This document shows, one piece after another, positions 4,979 through 6,813 of a stretch of DNA of 6,813 nt. Both the position numbers and the translations under genes were made by a program. The DNA is from Dehalococcoidales bacterium. Lineage in GTDB: Bacteria > Chloroflexota > Dehalococcoidia > Dehalococcoidales > DAOVUZ01. The stretch is taken from the NCBI GenBank assembly GCA_030632305.1, contig DAOVUZ010000038.1, positions 1-6,813 on the forward strand, read 5' to 3'. Position 1 is the stretch's first letter. Each line of letters begins with the position of its first letter. Under the pieces are notes generated by a model. That model saw only the letters and a program-made list of their open reading frames with translations. It was not told the DNA's origin and did not search any database.

Positions 4979-5017
4979 GTGATACTGAAGCTATCGGAGA
5001 AAGAGGCGATGGTATGA
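4979..5017 (+). promoter_or_regulatory. Possible 12-codon leader ORF coupled to the pfkB start
   Basis: A GTG codon at 4979 lies 7 nt after a consensus AAGGAG (4966-4971), the best ribosome binding site in this gap. The frame reads 12 codons and ends with a TGA that overlaps the kinase ATG as ATGA (5014-5017). The kinase itself has only AAGAGG (5001-5006). The arrangement would let ribosomes terminate on the short ORF and restart at the kinase. The peptide (L-K-L-S-E-K-E-A-M-V after the first two residues) resembles nothing I know and has no obvious attenuation codons. It could be chance. Confidence 0.3.
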
Positions 5018-5922
5018 GTCTTTTGGTCGTTGGTTCCGTAGCCTTTGACTCGGTGGAGACACCTTTTGGCAAAGTAAATGACATCCTTGGGGGCTCAGCG
5101 ACCTACTTCTCAGCGGTTGCAAGCCTCTACACAAAAGTAAACCTGGTGGCAGTTGTAGGTACTGACTTCCCTATGGAGCGACTCCAGTTCCTTACCGATA
5201 GGGGGGTAGACACCAGGGGATTACAGGTAATGGATGGCGAGACCTTCTGCTGGGCTGCGCGCTATAACTACGAGACTAACACCTGCGAGACCCTAGACAC
5301 CAGGCTGAATGTCTTTGCTGATTTCCATCCTGTCTTACCGGAGGGATATGAGCAGAGCGACTTTGTCTTTCTGGCTAACATCGACCCTGAGCTCCAATAC
5401 GAAGTGCTGAGGCAAGTGCCACAAGCCAGGCTGACGATGTTAGATACCATGGATTTCTGGATCCATAATAAGAGGGAGGCCCTGGCGACAGCTATTGGTA
5501 CCGTTGATGTGGTTACCATGAATGAGGGAGAGGCTCGCACCTTTGCTGGAACCTATGGTACCTTGCCTGCTGCTAAGACAATTCTAAATTTGGGGCCTAA
5601 AATGGTAATCATCAAGCAGGGGGAATATGGATGTGCCATGGTTGGCGAGGGCGGCTATTTTTCGGTTCCGGCCTGCCCCTTGGAAGATGTTAAGGATCCT
5701 ACAGGGGCCGGAGATACCTTTGCCGGTGGCTTTCTGGGCTACCTGGACAAAGTAGGTGAGATGACTCCGCAGTCAATAAGGAGGGCGATTGTTCATGGCT
5801 GTGCCACGGCTAGCTTCACCGTAGAGGAATTTGGTGTTGACCGTCTCCGCTCTCTTACACTTGAGGATATCGCCAAGAGGTATCAAGAGCTTCATCAGTG
5901 CACTCATTTTGAGGATGGATGA
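5014..5922 (+). CDS. PfkB/ribokinase-family kinase, probable adenosine (nucleoside) kinase
   Basis: A 302-residue PfkB-family kinase of ordinary length. The N-terminal strand L-L-V-V-G-S-V-A-F-D (3-12), L-G-G-S-A (25-29), V-G-T-D (48-51), M-N-E-G-E (169-173), K-Q-G-E-Y-G (201-206) and the signature D-P-T-G-A-G-D-T-F-A-G-G (228-239) with catalytic Asp234 are all intact, so it should transfer phosphate from ATP to a sugar or nucleoside hydroxyl. The substrate is inferred from position: the next gene is ahcY, whose adenosine product must be removed to pull the reversible reaction forward, and adenosine kinases belong to this family. Methylthioribose kinase is unlikely because that enzyme has a different fold and MtnP already yields a phosphorylated sugar. 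No in-frame start codon exists between the upstream stop at 4963 and this ATG. Ribokinase-type sugar activity remains possible. Confidence 0.88.
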   Translation: MSLLVVGSVAFDSVETPFGKVNDILGGSATYFSAVASLYTKVNLVAVVGTDFPMERLQFLTDRGVDTRGLQVMDGETFCWAARYNYETNTCETLDTRLNVFADFHPVLPEGYEQSDFVFLANIDPELQYEVLRQVPQARLTMLDTMDFWIHNKREALATAIGTVDVVTMNEGEARTFAGTYGTLPAAKTILNLGPKMVIIKQGEYGCAMVGEGGYFSVPACPLEDVKDPTGAGDTFAGGFLGYLDKVGEMTPQSIRRAIVHGCATASFTVEEFGVDRLRSLTLEDIAKRYQELHQCTHFEDG

Positions 5923-6031
5923 GGAAAACGGGGGTACCTCGGTGAAAAGATGGTCTCGAATATGGATAGGGGACATGGTTTATAGTGGGATGGTCGGTCA
6001 GGTAGATTTCAGATAAGTAAAGGAGTAGATA

Positions 6032-6813
6032 ATGACTTCAACCAAAAACTACGATATTAAAGACCCGACACTAGCTTCGGCAGGTAAGCTGCGAATAGAG
6101 TGGGCTTACCGGGAGATGCCAGTAGTTAAGCTAATCAGGCAGAGGTTCAGCACTGAGAAGCCGCTAAAGGGTGTTCGAATTTCGGCTTGTCTTCATGTTA
6201 CCACCGAGACGGCAAATCTGGCTCTAACCCTGAAAGAAGGGGGAGCCGACGTCATTGTATGTGCTTCCAACCCGCTCAGCACTCAAGATGATGTCGCCGC
6301 TGCCTTGGTAGAGTATGGCATTCCGGCTAATGCTATTAAAGGAGAGGATGAGGAAACATACTATAAGCACATCAATACTGCTCTAGCCCATGAACCCCAG
6401 CTTACTGTGGATGATGGTGCTGACCTGGTTACTACCTTACATACCAAGCGGAGCGATTTAATCAGTCATGTCATAGGCGGCACCGAGGAAACTACCACCG
6501 GTGTCATCAGGCTACGCAGTATGGAGAAGGCAGGAAAACTAAAGTATCCCCTAATTGCGGTAAACGATGCCCAGACCAAGTATCTGTTTGATAATCGCTA
6601 TGGCACGGGACAGAGCACTATTGATGGTGTCACCCGTGCCACCAATATCCTGTGGGCAGGTAAAAAGGTAGTAGTTTGTGGCTATGGGTGGTGCGGGCAT
6701 GGCATAGCCTTACGAGCTAAGGGGCTAGGCTCTCAGGTAATTATAGCCGAGGTGGAGCCAGTTCGTGCTCTGGAGGCGATTATGGACGGATACCAGGTTA
6801 TGCCACTACTGGA
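6032..6813 (+). CDS. ahcY: Adenosylhomocysteinase (partial, 3' end outside window)
   Basis: The first 260 residues of S-adenosylhomocysteine hydrolase, which uses bound NAD to split SAH into homocysteine and adenosine. Motifs are C-L-H-V-T-T-E-T (53-60), D-D-G-A-D (127-131), G-G-T-E-E-T-T-T-G-V (149-158), T-K-Y-L-F-D-N-R-Y-G-T-G-Q-S (182-195) and the Rossmann turn G-Y-G-W-C-G-H-G (217-224). Asp128, Glu153, Lys183 and Asp187 line up with human Asp131, Glu156, Lys186 and Asp190. The R-Y-G-T-G-Q-S wording and lack of the extra loop typical of many bacterial enzymes mark the shorter archaeal/thermophile type. A strong AAAGGAG site (6019-6025) lies 6 nt before the ATG. The 109-nt gap after pfkB holds no convincing promoter or terminator. 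Some archaeal relatives cleave S-inosylhomocysteine instead, so substrate is likely, not certain. Confidence 0.95.
   Translation, partial: MTSTKNYDIKDPTLASAGKLRIEWAYREMPVVKLIRQRFSTEKPLKGVRISACLHVTTETANLALTLKEGGADVIVCASNPLSTQDDVAAALVEYGIPANAIKGEDEETYYKHINTALAHEPQLTVDDGADLVTTLHTKRSDLISHVIGGTEETTTGVIRLRSMEKAGKLKYPLIAVNDAQTKYLFDNRYGTGQSTIDGVTRATNILWAGKKVVVCGYGWCGHGIALRAKGLGSQVIIAEVEPVRALEAIMDGYQVMPLL

Noticed and set aside
5831..6016. Plus-strand ORF spanning the pfkB end and the pfkB-ahcY gap, including a 24-codon GTG frame at 5942
   Set aside because: Most of it is out of frame within pfkB; the remaining frame has only a weak ribosome binding site and no recognisable features.
5923..6031. Separate promoter, terminator or SAH riboswitch upstream of ahcY
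   Set aside because: The 109-nt G-rich gap has a TTATAG but no matching -35 box, no stable stem with a U-tract and no recognisable riboswitch core.

Overview
The window suggests an anaerobic Chloroflexota bacterium, most likely a Dehalococcoidia-type lineage. This is inferred from gene content, not from any marker gene. The clues are a stand-alone core (folate-domain-free) methionine synthase, an archaeal/thermophile-type S-adenosylhomocysteine hydrolase, a CXC-tailed MTA phosphorylase, a small DUF6485-like cysteine-rich protein and a THEP1-type NTPase, in DNA of roughly 50% G+C by eye. Nothing in the window marks it as a mobile element, phage, CRISPR locus or RNA gene.

Layout. Positions 1-733 (minus strand) hold two adjacent hot-dog-fold dehydratase genes. 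The N-terminal/FAS1-like subunit lies upstream; the MaoC/R-hydratase subunit, which carries the catalytic Asp/His, lies downstream and runs off the left edge. Positions 734-989 are a divergent control region with one good sigma70-like promoter on each strand and two clear dyads, one of them lying over the rightward -10 box. Positions 990-6813 (plus strand) are a co-directional cluster: mtnA, mtnP, core methionine synthase, DUF6485-like protein, a tiny basic ORF, THEP1 NTPase, PfkB kinase, and ahcY (cut by the right edge). Gaps between its genes are 7-109 nt and I see no intrinsic terminator inside, so one transcript from the promoter near 891-918 is plausible.

How the genes fit together. The cluster handles both by-products of SAM use. 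SAM-dependent methylation yields SAH, which AhcY splits to homocysteine and adenosine. The core methionine synthase would remethylate homocysteine to methionine, probably with a methyl-corrinoid donor. The PfkB kinase is a good candidate to remove adenosine as AMP. SAM use by polyamine or radical chemistry yields MTA; MtnP phosphorolyses it to adenine and methylthioribose-1-phosphate, and MtnA isomerises that to methylthioribulose-1-phosphate. Later methionine-salvage steps (mtnB/C/D/E-type genes) are not present here. The DUF6485-like protein, the 30-residue basic ORF and the THEP1 NTPase have no assigned place in this cycle and are the most open questions.

For regulation, the notable non-coding signals are the operator-like palindrome at the mtnA promoter, an 8-bp hairpin at the end of the tiny basic ORF, and a 12-codon GTG-started leader ORF with a strong ribosome binding site that overlaps the pfkB start by ATGA.
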